A stretch of 50,488 bases of DNA, taken from the NCBI GenBank assembly GCA_945889085.1, contig CAMDBM010000023.1, positions 1 to 50,488 on the forward strand, read 5' to 3'. A model generated the notes under the pieces. That model ran no database searches and had not been told where the DNA came from. It saw nothing but the letters and a program-made list of their open reading frames with translations. Source of the DNA: WLJO01 sp945889085 (GTDB lineage Bacteria > Actinomycetota > Acidimicrobiia > Acidimicrobiales > Ilumatobacteraceae). A program made the translations under genes and the position numbers. Position 1 is the stretch's first letter, and each line of letters starts with the position of its first letter. This document shows, in pieces, positions 34,095-41,891 of this stretch.

Positions 34095-35219
34095 CTAGGC
34101 GCGCTCGGTCACGATCGGCTGCCAGGTCGGCCAGCCACCCAGTAGGGCCGCTGCTGCTTGGCGTGCCGCACCGACAGCCACCACCGAGTCGTCGGTGCAC
34201 ACCTGCACACGTGTTCCCTCGGACCGCGAGCAGCGCAGCGCCACGTCAATCACCGAGTGCTGCGGGCCGCAGACGAACAGCCTGCCCCCCGTGGGGACCG
34301 TGGCATTACGCAGGGTGCGGATCGCAGCGAGCACGCCAACCGAGGTCTCGTCGAGCTCGATCGGCAGGACAACGGTCGGCAGGTAGCCACCGTCTGGCGA
34401 CGCGAACGACGAGATCGTCCCCGACTCATCAACGAACGCTCGCGTGGCGATGCCGAACACCGAGACCCGTTCGCCGATCGTGACGATCACGTCGCCGCTC
34501 TCGGCGCCGAGTGCTGCTACGAGGGCCGTCGGTTCCGAGGTGCCGACCACAACCTTCGCGTCGCCCCGTGAGCCGATGACGTCGAACGGGCCGACTACTC
34601 GTGCGAGTACGCCGGGCCATGACCGCTCTGCGTCGATGAGCGAGAGCACGCGCTGGTCGTACGCCTCCCGCCCAGCGGACCACAGCCCCGTTCCCGATGC
34701 GGTGAGCCGATCTGTGGCGAACTCGGGCGTGTCGTCGCACAGCGCAGCAGCGAGTACTCCGTGCAGCGAGGAGAGTCGATCGATGCGGCCCCACGTCTCG
34801 GGCTCGCTCCGATGGAGCCACGACAGTTTCGTCACCGTGAGGGCAAACGAGGGGACGGACCCGACCGACGTGCTCCAGTCGAGCGCGGGGATCTGCTTCG
34901 TGCACCACCCGGCATCGGGTTCGCTGCGCCGGTCCTCGGCGAGCAGGGCGGGTCGCAGCGCGCCCGAGTCCGGGCCGAGAGCGACGAGTGAGTGGAGGGG
35001 ACCAACGACGGAGACTGCACCGATCTCGGGGACGTCGAGGCGGCTGAGTGCCTCGTGGAGATCGGCGAGCCACTGCTGCGTCGATGCCTCACCGTGCGCA
35101 AGCCCATCGGTGCGCGATCGTCTCAGGGTCACCGTGCCGAGGCCCCTGCCTTTCTTCATGTCACGGATGTCGATCACCGTGGACGTGGGGGACACAGCAA
35201 TACCTACGGCAGCAACCAT
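34095..35219 (-). CDS. FGGY-kinase-like protein, short
   Basis: The 374-residue protein resembles one half to three-quarters of an FGGY carbohydrate kinase. An N-terminal ASKHA-like strand set (MVAAVGIAVSPTSTVIDIRD) is followed by HALVALGPDSGALRPALLAEDRR, ASGTGLWSAGREAYD and a C-terminal RCSRSEGTRVQVCTDDSVVAVGAARQAAAALLGGW. The last segment matches the FGGY domain that precedes the stop in xylulokinases. At ~370 residues it is well short of the usual ~480-500, and the phosphate-1 loop (DxGTT) is degenerate (VSPTSTVID). It may be a non-kinase relative or have changed activity. It diverges from the next gene by 60 bp. Confidence 0.65.
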   Translation of the reverse strand: MVAAVGIAVSPTSTVIDIRDMKKGRGLGTVTLRRSRTDGLAHGEASTQQWLADLHEALSRLDVPEIGAVSVVGPLHSLVALGPDSGALRPALLAEDRRSEPDAGWCTKQIPALDWSTSVGSVPSFALTVTKLSWLHRSEPETWGRIDRLSSLHGVLAAALCDDTPEFATDRLTASGTGLWSAGREAYDQRVLSLIDAERSWPGVLARVVGPFDVIGSRGDAKVVVGTSEPTALVAALGAESGDVIVTIGERVSVFGIATRAFVDESGTISSFASPDGGYLPTVVLPIELDETSVGVLAAIRTLRNATVPTGGRLFVCGPQHSVIDVALRCSRSEGTRVQVCTDDSVVAVGAARQAAAALLGGWPTWQPIVTERA

Positions 35220-35279
35220 TCGCGCCACGCTACGGGACACCGCCCTCCCCGCCACCGGTGCTGCTCCTATCCTGCAGAT

Positions 35280-36551
35280 GTGCCCGAATCCGCCCAACCG
35301 AACCTGCGTGCCCGCGTCATCGGTGGCGGTCCTGCAGGCCTCATGGCCGCCGAGGTGCTCGCGAACCTCGGCGCGGACGTTGCGGTGTTCGACCACATGC
35401 CGTCGATGGGTCGCAAACTGCTGCTCGCCGGGCGCAGCGGCCTGAACCTCACCCATAGCGAGGGGATCGAGGACCTCCTCGACCGCTACGGGCCGGCACG
35501 CAGTCGGCTCGAAGCCGCAGTGCACTCCTTCGGCCCGGACGCGCTGCGCGCATGGTCCGAGTCGCTGGGCGAGGACACGTACATCGGTACGAGCGGCCGT
35601 GTGTTCCCGGACTCGTGGCGAGCCACCCCGCTGCTGCGAGCCTGGCTCGTTCGCCTCGTCGGTCTCGGTGTGCGTCTGGAGCCACGTCATCGCTGGAGCG
35701 GCTGGGCTGATACTGCTCCCTCGGCATCATCGTCCCAAACCCTTCGCTTCCTCCGGGCCAACGGCACGGTGCACGAGGAGGAGGCTGACATCACCGTGCT
35801 CGCGCTCGGTGGCGCGTCATGGCCCCGTGTCGGCTCCGACGGCGGCTGGGTGACTGTCCTGCGCGGTGTCGGTGTCCGGGTGCAGGATCTGCAGCCGTCC
35901 AACGTGGGTGTCGAGACGGGCTGGTCTCCCCACTTCGTCGGCCGCTTTGAGGGCACCCCGCTGAAGAACATCGCCATCACCCACGGGGGGCGCACGGTCC
36001 GCGGTGATGCGATGGTGACGGTCAGCGGGCTCGAGGGCCTTCCGGTGTACTCGCATTCGTCCGCGGTGCGCGACGAAGTGGCGCGCAACGGCCGGTCGCT
36101 GCTCGCCGTCGACCTCCACCCGGACCTCGCAGTTGACGAGGTGGCGCGTCGGCTCGGCCGGCGACGCCCGAAGGACTCGCTCTCCAACTGGCTGCGGCGC
36201 AGCCTCGGACTGTCGCCCGTGGCGATCGGCCTGCTCCGCGAATGCTGCGGCAACGAGTTGCCCGGGACACCGGAGGCACTCGCCCGTCTCGTGAAGCACG
36301 CCGAGATCGTCGTCGTCGGCACGACCGGTATCGAGCGCGCCATCTCATCGGCAGGGGGTATCGCTCTTGACGAGATCGATGAGCGCTTCATGCTCACCCG
36401 GCTCCCCGGAACGTTCGTGGCGGGCGAGATGATCGACTGGGATGCACCCACCGGCGGCTACCTGCTGCAGGCATCATTCTCCACCGCTGTTGCCGCCGCG
36501 AACGGTGCTGCCGTATGGGCAAACATGACACCAGGAGGTCCTGCTTCGTGA
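35280..36551 (+). CDS. BaiN/HI0933-family flavoprotein (NAD(P)/FAD-dependent oxidoreductase)
   Basis: The 423-residue flavoprotein has the FAD motif ARVIGGGPAGLMAAEVLANLGADVAVFD, the family signature MPSMGRKLLLAGRSGLNLTHSE, GRVFPDSWRATPLLRAWLVRL, VLALGGASWPRVGSDGGWV and the C-terminal PGTFVAGEMIDWDAPTGGYLLQASFSTAVAAANGAA. HI0933-like proteins are widespread; one member (BaiN) reduces bile-acid intermediates, but most are uncharacterised. Start is a GTG at 35280. The stop codon overlaps the next gene's start as GTGA. Confidence 0.88.
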   Translation: MPESAQPNLRARVIGGGPAGLMAAEVLANLGADVAVFDHMPSMGRKLLLAGRSGLNLTHSEGIEDLLDRYGPARSRLEAAVHSFGPDALRAWSESLGEDTYIGTSGRVFPDSWRATPLLRAWLVRLVGLGVRLEPRHRWSGWADTAPSASSSQTLRFLRANGTVHEEEADITVLALGGASWPRVGSDGGWVTVLRGVGVRVQDLQPSNVGVETGWSPHFVGRFEGTPLKNIAITHGGRTVRGDAMVTVSGLEGLPVYSHSSAVRDEVARNGRSLLAVDLHPDLAVDEVARRLGRRRPKDSLSNWLRRSLGLSPVAIGLLRECCGNELPGTPEALARLVKHAEIVVVGTTGIERAISSAGGIALDEIDERFMLTRLPGTFVAGEMIDWDAPTGGYLLQASFSTAVAAANGAAVWANMTPGGPAS

Positions 36552-37219
36552 CCACATCACCGGTACCCGCTGAGGGAGAGTTCGTCGAGGTGTCCACACC
36601 CGACACGCTCTGGCGTTTCGACCGCGGTTTCCTCGGTTCCACGTGGACCTGCATCTGGGGTCGTGGTTGTCAGGGAATCCTCTCCGAGCCCTCGGAGCAC
36701 CTCGCGCAGGGCTGCTGCTCGGTCGGCGCGGAACTCGACGGCGAGGACGAGGCGATGAACCTCGCCGCACTGGCGGCAGCGATTCCCCCGCACCTGTTCC
36801 AGTTCGGCGCAGAGGCAGCCTCGGGTGGGATCTTCAAGGGACCGGACCGCGCGAACACCCGTGTCGTGGAGGGTGCCTGCATCTTCCTCAACCGTCCGGG
36901 CTTCGCGGGTGGAGCGGGTTGCTCCCTGCACCTCGCCGCGCTCGACTCGGGCGAGTCGCCGACCGACTGGAAGCCCAGTGTCTGCTGGCAACTCCCCATC
37001 AAGATCGACTGGGCGGACCGCGGCGACGGCGGCGAGATCGCCACCGTGCGCCGCTGGAAGCGGGAGGACTGGGGCGACGACGATGACCTTGCGTGGTGGT
37101 GCACCGAGGCGCCCGAGGCGTACGTCGGCGACACCCCGGTCGTGGACTCGCTCCGAGAGGAACTGCAGGCGATGCTCGGCGAGCCGGTCTACGTAGAGCT
37201 CCGCAGGCGGATGCAGTGA
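36548..37219 (+). CDS. Cys-rich hypothetical protein
   Basis: The 223-residue acidic protein has a cluster CIWGRGCQGI...GCCSVGAEL within residues ~35-65. The four closely spaced cysteines suggest a metal or iron-sulphur site, similar in spirit to YkgJ/DUF3109 zinc- or iron-chelating proteins. A second potential set lies in the middle (EGACIFLNRPGFAGGAGCSLHL). The C-terminal third is rich in Trp/Asp/Glu. I do not recognise an exact family. It overlaps both neighbours by four bases (GTGA at each end), so the BaiN-like protein, this protein and the SDR are translated as a coupled set. Confidence 0.75.
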   Translation: MTTSPVPAEGEFVEVSTPDTLWRFDRGFLGSTWTCIWGRGCQGILSEPSEHLAQGCCSVGAELDGEDEAMNLAALAAAIPPHLFQFGAEAASGGIFKGPDRANTRVVEGACIFLNRPGFAGGAGCSLHLAALDSGESPTDWKPSVCWQLPIKIDWADRGDGGEIATVRRWKREDWGDDDDLAWWCTEAPEAYVGDTPVVDSLREELQAMLGEPVYVELRRRMQ

Positions 37220-38133
37220 GCAATATCGGCTGGGTACCGGAGCGCGCACCCCGCATGGACGGGCGCACTGTGGTGATCACCGGGGCCAACTCCGGCCTCG
37301 GCCTCGCAAGTGCGCGGTCTCTCTCCGCCCTCGGCGCCAACATCGTCATGGCATGCCGGAATGCGGACAAGGCGACACTCGCCGCCGAGTCGCTGCGCGC
37401 GGGAAGCCCGGCCGTCCGGATCGAGGTGCGCTCGCTGGACCTCTCGAGCCTCAACTCGATCCGACGCTTTGCAACCGGTCTGCTCGACTCGAAAGCGCGG
37501 GTGGATGTGCTCATGAACAATGCCGGTGTCATGGCAACGGACCGCCTCGTCACCGAGGACGGCTTCGACCTCCAGTTCGGCACCAACCACCTTGGCCACT
37601 TCGCGCTCACGGGTCTGCTGCTGCCGCTGCTCGCCGCGAATCCCGACGGCGCGAGGATCGTCAACGTGTCGAGCATGGGTCACCGGGCCGGGCGGATGCA
37701 CCTCGACGACCCCAACTTCGAGCACCGGCCGTACCGCCGCTGGGGCGCGTACTTCGAGAGCAAGCTCGCCAACCTGCTCTTCACCGCCGAGCTCCATCGC
37801 CGGCTCGCGGCAGCGGGCAGCACCATCGCGGCGCTCGCAGCGCACCCAGGTACAGCGAGCACCGAGCTCGGCAAGGACGGCACGTCCACCACCAACTGGG
37901 TGATCCGAAACTTCTTCGGTGCGCTCGTACGCGGACCAGCAAGCGGTGCCCGCTCCCAGGTGAGAGCAGCGGTGGATCCCGCAGCGCGGGGCGGCCAGTT
38001 CTACGGCCCTGCCCTGATGGTTGCCGGGCCACCGCGTCTCGAGACACCAAGCCGAGGCGCACGTCGCGCTGACGACGCAAAGGTGCTGTGGGACCTCAGC
38101 GAGCGCCTCACCGGGATCGCCTACCCGCTGTAG
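37216..38133 (+). CDS. Short-chain dehydrogenase/reductase
   Basis: The 305-residue SDR has the nucleotide-binding TGANSGLGLASARSL (residues ~22-36), LMNNAGVM, the Ser in VNVSSMGH and the YFESK active-site segment (Y-x3-K). Its long form with MHLDDPNFEHRPYRRWGAY before YFESK is typical of retinol-dehydrogenase-/WW-oxidoreductase-like SDRs that act on lipophilic alcohols or ketones. Start GTG at 37216 overlaps the preceding stop. A 16-bp palindrome follows its stop. Confidence 0.88.
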   Translation: MSNIGWVPERAPRMDGRTVVITGANSGLGLASARSLSALGANIVMACRNADKATLAAESLRAGSPAVRIEVRSLDLSSLNSIRRFATGLLDSKARVDVLMNNAGVMATDRLVTEDGFDLQFGTNHLGHFALTGLLLPLLAANPDGARIVNVSSMGHRAGRMHLDDPNFEHRPYRRWGAYFESKLANLLFTAELHRRLAAAGSTIAALAAHPGTASTELGKDGTSTTNWVIRNFFGALVRGPASGARSQVRAAVDPAARGGQFYGPALMVAGPPRLETPSRGARRADDAKVLWDLSERLTGIAYPL

Positions 38134-38142
38134 CCCTTCCGG

Positions 38143-38158
38143 TTCTCGGTACCGAGAA
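38143..38158. repeat. Palindrome TTCTCGGTACCGAGAA, second copy
   Basis: A perfect 16-bp palindrome between the convergent SDR and HATPase-GNAT genes. Flanking CCGG bases can extend it into a longer imperfect hairpin (CCGGTTCTCGG...CCGAGAAGCCGG). Convergent position suggests a two-way transcript-end hairpin, but there is no T-run. The same core occurs at 27833-27846. Confidence 0.6.
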
Positions 38159-38174
38159 GCCGGGTGACTGGCGG

Positions 38175-39650
38175 CTAGGCCGTGGGCAGGGCGGCGAAAA
38201 GCCGTTGCCGGCGGGCTTGGCGGCGGCGGAGCATGTTGCCGTCCTCGCCCACCTGGCGTGCCTGGGCGACGATCGCCTCGGCAACGTCACGCACGTGATC
38301 GGACGCGTAGACGAAAATGCTCGTGTCCACGTCGGGGTCCCGCAGCCACTGCAGGATGAGCGCGTCACCGAAAGCGCCAAAGTCCGGGAGCAGGCCAGCG
38401 AACGACAGGCCGAGCGCCGGCAAGCCCGCCCCGAGCGAGGCGAGTGCCGGTTGGTTGACCGGCAGGTGCACGCGGATCACGTCCGCCCCACCGGCACGCA
38501 ACTGCGTGACGGTGTCGTCGACGGCATCCGTGAGGTTGTCGCCAACCGTGAACACCTCGATGATGCCCACGCGGTTGAACGCGTCATAGGACGAACCCAC
38601 CACTGACGCGTCAGGGCACGACTGGGCAGCACGGGCCGAGCCGAACTCCCGCGGCCAGTCCGTGGGGGCAACGATGGTGCGCACGAGCGCTTCGTAGGGC
38701 GGCGGGACCCACAGGGTTGCCGACTCCATCGGAACGAGCGGGCCGTACATCACGGTGAACGACGCTCGGTTCTCCAGCATGCCGTCGGTGATACCGACCT
38801 GCTGGATGGGGACCACAGCGTTCAGGTACACACCGGCGAGGTGTGCCCCCTCGCGCAGCGCGATGCCCTGGGTTGCCGAGTGCGTAAGCACGGGCTCGCG
38901 CATACGACCGCGCACCCCGTCGTCGATGAGCCGCTGGAGAAGCCGTTCACCGAGCTCGTTCGCAATACCGCGCCTGCGGAACCGGGGGTCGGTGACGGTT
39001 CCGCCGGTCTCCACAACGCCATCGGCTACGTAGACCGCACCCCAGTGAGCAGCAACCTCTCCATCGGGGTCGACGGCAACCTCGCCAATCCGCTTCCCGC
39101 TCTCGAGGGCAGCAGCCACGCGATCGGGGAAGTAGAGATTGACCATCGGGTAGCTCCACCCGTAACAGCGGTAGATGCACCGGGCGAGCGCCGGCGCGTC
39201 ACCGGGTTCGAGTCTGCGGATCGTCACCGGCGCGCTGGAGAGCGCTGCCTCCTCGTCGAGGACCTCGACGCCCTCGTTGCTGACCATCCGGCCGTGGGAC
39301 GGGAGCGCCAGACGCACCACACTCGCGTTGCGGCCCTCCTCGATGTGGCCGTCGGCCGCTGTGAGAAAGCCATGGTCCACCAGCACGAGCAGCCGTGCCG
39401 ACGGTCCGCTGATCGGCTCTCCCCGGTCGTGAAGTGTGAGCAGCAATTCGGTGCCGTCCACATCAACAGTGAGATCGAGTACATCGTTCTGGCCCGCAAC
39501 CGTCATGCGGGAGGCGGCATCCTCGGCAAGTACCTGAACCGCAAGGCCGGCCGCCTCGGTAGCGGCCCCATACGCCTGCGCAGACGCGCGGGCAACAGCA
39601 GCAAGCGCTGACACGCCGATTGCGTCAGCGGGTCCCGACGCAGAGATCAT
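38175..39650 (-). CDS. Fused HATPase-like and GNAT-domain protein
   Basis: The 491-residue protein joins two domains. Residues ~1-120 resemble an anti-sigma-factor-type HATPase: ALAAVARASAQAYGAATEAAGLAVQVLAEDAA, the LTLHDRGEPI segment with the D-x-G-x-P of a GHKL ATP-lid, and LTAADGHIEEGRNASVVRLAL. Residues ~140-275 are a GNAT acetyltransferase-like domain: VTIRRLEPGDAPALARCIYRCYG opens it, and VTDPRFRRRGIANELGERLLQ supplies the acetyl-CoA loop R-x-x-G-x-A. The remaining ~215 residues are less clear, with beta-alpha segments around IIEVFTVGDNLTDAVDDTVTQLRAGGADVIRVHLP. It sits 22 bp downstream of the MinD-like gene on the same strand. Such a fusion could be a serine-kinase-type switch acting on a modified target; the function is unknown. 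Confidence 0.7.
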   Translation of the reverse strand: MISASGPADAIGVSALAAVARASAQAYGAATEAAGLAVQVLAEDAASRMTVAGQNDVLDLTVDVDGTELLLTLHDRGEPISGPSARLLVLVDHGFLTAADGHIEEGRNASVVRLALPSHGRMVSNEGVEVLDEEAALSSAPVTIRRLEPGDAPALARCIYRCYGWSYPMVNLYFPDRVAAALESGKRIGEVAVDPDGEVAAHWGAVYVADGVVETGGTVTDPRFRRRGIANELGERLLQRLIDDGVRGRMREPVLTHSATQGIALREGAHLAGVYLNAVVPIQQVGITDGMLENRASFTVMYGPLVPMESATLWVPPPYEALVRTIVAPTDWPREFGSARAAQSCPDASVVGSSYDAFNRVGIIEVFTVGDNLTDAVDDTVTQLRAGGADVIRVHLPVNQPALASLGAGLPALGLSFAGLLPDFGAFGDALILQWLRDPDVDTSIFVYASDHVRDVAEAIVAQARQVGEDGNMLRRRQARRQRLFAALPTA

Positions 39651-39672
39651 CGTTGAGGCTGAGCCGTAGGGC

Positions 39673-40431
39673 TCAGCGGCCGACGCGCTCGGCTACCTGA
39701 GCAACGATCTGGGACCAGATGTGATCCGGGCTCGTGATGCTGAACAGGCCGCCAGAGGCATTGGACACGATGTCCTCGCTGAGCGGCAGTACGCCAGCAA
39801 CCTCGGCACCGTACGCAGCCGACACGTCGGCAGCGACTGCTGCGCGGTCGGCATTCGACGGCACCTTGTTGACGAGCAGCAGCAGTTCCGGCACCTCGAG
39901 GCGACGGGCGATGTCCACCGTGACGGCGGTGCCCTGATAGTCCTGCTTGTCGGGGCGGAGGATGAGCAGGAGCACGTCGCTGATCGTGATGGACAGCAGG
40001 GTCTCCTCGTTGAGACCCGGGTGCGTGTCGATGATCAACACGTCGAGGTTGAGGCCCTTGGCCAGGGCGCGGAAGCCCTCGTTCAGCAGTTCAACGTCGT
40101 AGCCCTGGCGCAGCACCTTGGCGATGTCTGCGGCCTTGATGCTCGACGGTACGAGGAACAGTTGGCCACCGGGCGCAACGCTCGGGAGGCGATCGGTGAC
40201 GTCGTGGGCGGCGTCGGTGATGGGGCAGTTGCCGTATAGGTAATCGTTGAGCATCTTGCCGTTCATCTGCTCGTCGAAGCCGAACAGCACGTGGATCCCG
40301 GGGGATTGCACGTCGGTGTCCACCACGCCCACGCGCTTACCCGACGCTGCCAGCTTGGCGGCGATGTTCGCGCTTGAGTTGCTCTTGCCTGTGCCCCCAC
40401 GGAACGAGTGGACAGAAACGATCTTGGTCAC
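39673..40431 (-). CDS. MinD/ParA-family ATPase with Arg in the Walker motif
   Basis: The 252-residue ATPase begins MTKIVSVHSFRGGTGKSNSSANIAAKLA. This is the deviant Walker A of the MinD/ParA/SIMIBI class, but the signature Lys (KGG) is Arg11 in RGGTGKS. The second Lys (16) is kept. Further features are VGVVDTDVQSPGIHVLFGF (Walker A' Asp), LDVLIIDTHPGLNEETL and VPELLLLVNKV. It lacks an obvious C-terminal amphipathic membrane helix. It is transcribed with the HATPase-GNAT gene (22 bp apart) and diverges from a small hypothetical gene. Probable role: spatial or regulatory switch of the adjacent cluster. Confidence 0.85.
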   Translation of the reverse strand: MTKIVSVHSFRGGTGKSNSSANIAAKLAASGKRVGVVDTDVQSPGIHVLFGFDEQMNGKMLNDYLYGNCPITDAAHDVTDRLPSVAPGGQLFLVPSSIKAADIAKVLRQGYDVELLNEGFRALAKGLNLDVLIIDTHPGLNEETLLSITISDVLLLILRPDKQDYQGTAVTVDIARRLEVPELLLLVNKVPSNADRAAVAADVSAAYGAEVAGVLPLSEDIVSNASGGLFSITSPDHIWSQIVAQVAERVGR

Positions 40432-40534
40432 GGTACGGCCTCCGAAAATGTCGATATTGCGCAGGGGCTATGAAACTCCTGTTGGCTTCAGTACTCTATC
40501 TCACGGCAACCCTGCCATGCACAAGGAGGCTCGG

Positions 40535-41077
40535 TTGAGCGACGAACTGTTCAGCCGTGAAGAGATTCAGGGCGGAGGGCTCTCCCGCCCACGCCGTGCC
40601 CGCTCACTGCTCTATCTCATCGAGCAGGAGGCCCAACGGGTCAAGGATCGTCGCGCCGCCATGGTTACCGCCGCACCCGAGGCCGGGGTGATGCTCAACC
40701 TCCTCTGGAATGCCGACGGCGAACTGCTCCGCCGAGATCTCCCCGGCGAGGCTGACGCCGCCTTCATCGAGTCGTTCCGCAACGCCCGCCGCAACACGGC
40801 AGGCGCCGAGACCCGGGCGCTCGACAGCACCGCATCGTCCTGGAAGGTTCTGCTTCCCGACGAACTGCCGTTGCGGGCACAGGTCCTGCACCAGATGTCG
40901 CTGCGTCACGACCTGCCGCGCAACAAGGCCAAGCACATCGCTACAGCGTTCGGCGTGGGCACCGCAGCATTCGACGAGGCATACCAGAAGGCCGTCGGCA
41001 AGCCCGTCGACACTGCGTTCTCCGAGGAGCAGGGACTGTTCGCCTCCCTGCGGGGCAAGAAGAACAAGAAGGGCTGA
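40535..41077 (+). CDS. Hypothetical protein with helical N-terminus, TTG start
   Basis: A 180-residue protein of unknown family, starting SDELFSREEIQGGG and with a charged helical region RARSLLYLIEQEAQRVKDRRAAMVTAAPEAG. The C-terminal half is more hydrophobic with LPDELPLRAQVLHQMSLRHDLPRNKAKHIATAFGV, then a basic tail (LRGKKNKKG). The TTG at 40535 is preceded by AAGGAGG with five bases between, much better placed than the in-frame ATG upstream. It is divergent from the MinD-like gene, suggesting it belongs to the same functional group. Confidence 0.7.
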   Translation: MSDELFSREEIQGGGLSRPRRARSLLYLIEQEAQRVKDRRAAMVTAAPEAGVMLNLLWNADGELLRRDLPGEADAAFIESFRNARRNTAGAETRALDSTASSWKVLLPDELPLRAQVLHQMSLRHDLPRNKAKHIATAFGVGTAAFDEAYQKAVGKPVDTAFSEEQGLFASLRGKKNKKG

Positions 41078-41148
41078 GCCCCCGAGAAGTAGGTGCGTTG
41101 GCGGCCCATGCGCCCCCGTTCCTCGGACGTCGCCGAAACTGATCGGTG

Positions 41149-41631
41149 TTACCCGAGGAAGCGACGTATCTGCGTGTGCTCGGGCACGAATCCGGCGCTG
41201 TCCCAAAAGCGTGCTGCCCGCTCGTCGCCAATCGCGACGTAGCTCTCGATTGATGTGCATCCGCGGTCGGCGCACCAGCGCTCGAAGGTTCGGTAGAGCA
41301 AGCGACCGACGCCCAGGCCCCGCTGGTCCTCCCGAACGAAGAAGTGTGGCATCGTGGCGAACTTCGAGCCGCCGAGATAGTCCGGCAGTGCACGGACGAC
41401 CCCGTAACAGAAGCCGACGGCCTCGTCACCGACAACGGCAACGGTAACCGTGCCGATCCGCCCGATCGACCGCTCCACCCCTGCCCGCCACAGGTGGGGG
41501 GCGTCGTCCACCATCGGCACCAACTGCCCAACGGATGCAAGGTGCTCGATGTGCAGGGCGAACAGTTCCTCGACCTGGTCGAGCAGCACATCTCCCCGTT
41601 CGGGGAAGACGACGTGCACCTGATTGCTCAT
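41149..41631 (-). CDS. GNAT-family acyltransferase
   Basis: The 160-residue protein is a GNAT transferase. It opens HVVFPERGDVLLDQVEELFALHIEHLASVGQLVP, and the acyl-CoA loop appears as FFVREDQRGLGVGRLLYRTFERWC (R-G-L-G-V-G-R-L). It ends with TSIESYVAIGDERAARFWDSAGF. Its ATG overlaps the carrier-protein stop as ATGA. Because it is co-translated with an adenylation enzyme and a carrier protein, it may take an aminoacyl or acyl group from the carrier instead of from CoA. That is inference. Confidence 0.82.
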   Translation of the reverse strand: MSNQVHVVFPERGDVLLDQVEELFALHIEHLASVGQLVPMVDDAPHLWRAGVERSIGRIGTVTVAVVGDEAVGFCYGVVRALPDYLGGSKFATMPHFFVREDQRGLGVGRLLYRTFERWCADRGCTSIESYVAIGDERAARFWDSAGFVPEHTQIRRFLG

Positions 41632-41891
41632 GCCGTCTCGGGGATCAGCGAGCGCACGAGGCCGTCGACCGTCGTGAAAGCCTCCGGGTCCATTCCGGTG
41701 AGGTCCATCTCCAGGTCGAACTGGGTCTCGACCGCGTCGATCAGCGTGATGAGTCCGAGCGAATCGAGGAGACCAGATTCGAAGAAGTCGAAGGAGCCGT
41801 CAAACTCCAGACCGTCGAAGCCAAGCTGGGCCGCGCGCTGGGCCAGGGTTTCGACGACGAATGCCCGCACGGACGGGCCGAGATCAGGCAC
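41628..41891 (-). CDS. Acyl/peptidyl carrier protein
   Basis: The 87-residue protein is a phosphopantetheine carrier. GLLDSLGLITLIDAVETQFDL has the attachment Ser44 (D-S-L) with the usual helix 2 after it. The C-terminal helices end TVDGLVRSLIP. GTG start at 41891, overlapping the adenylation gene's stop by eight bases; the preceding ATG-type start is absent. It sits between the adenylation enzyme and the GNAT gene in an overlapping set, so it is most simply the carrier loaded by that enzyme. Confidence 0.85.
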   Translation of the reverse strand: MPDLGPSVRAFVVETLAQRAAQLGFDGLEFDGSFDFFESGLLDSLGLITLIDAVETQFDLEMDLTGMDPEAFTTVDGLVRSLIPETA

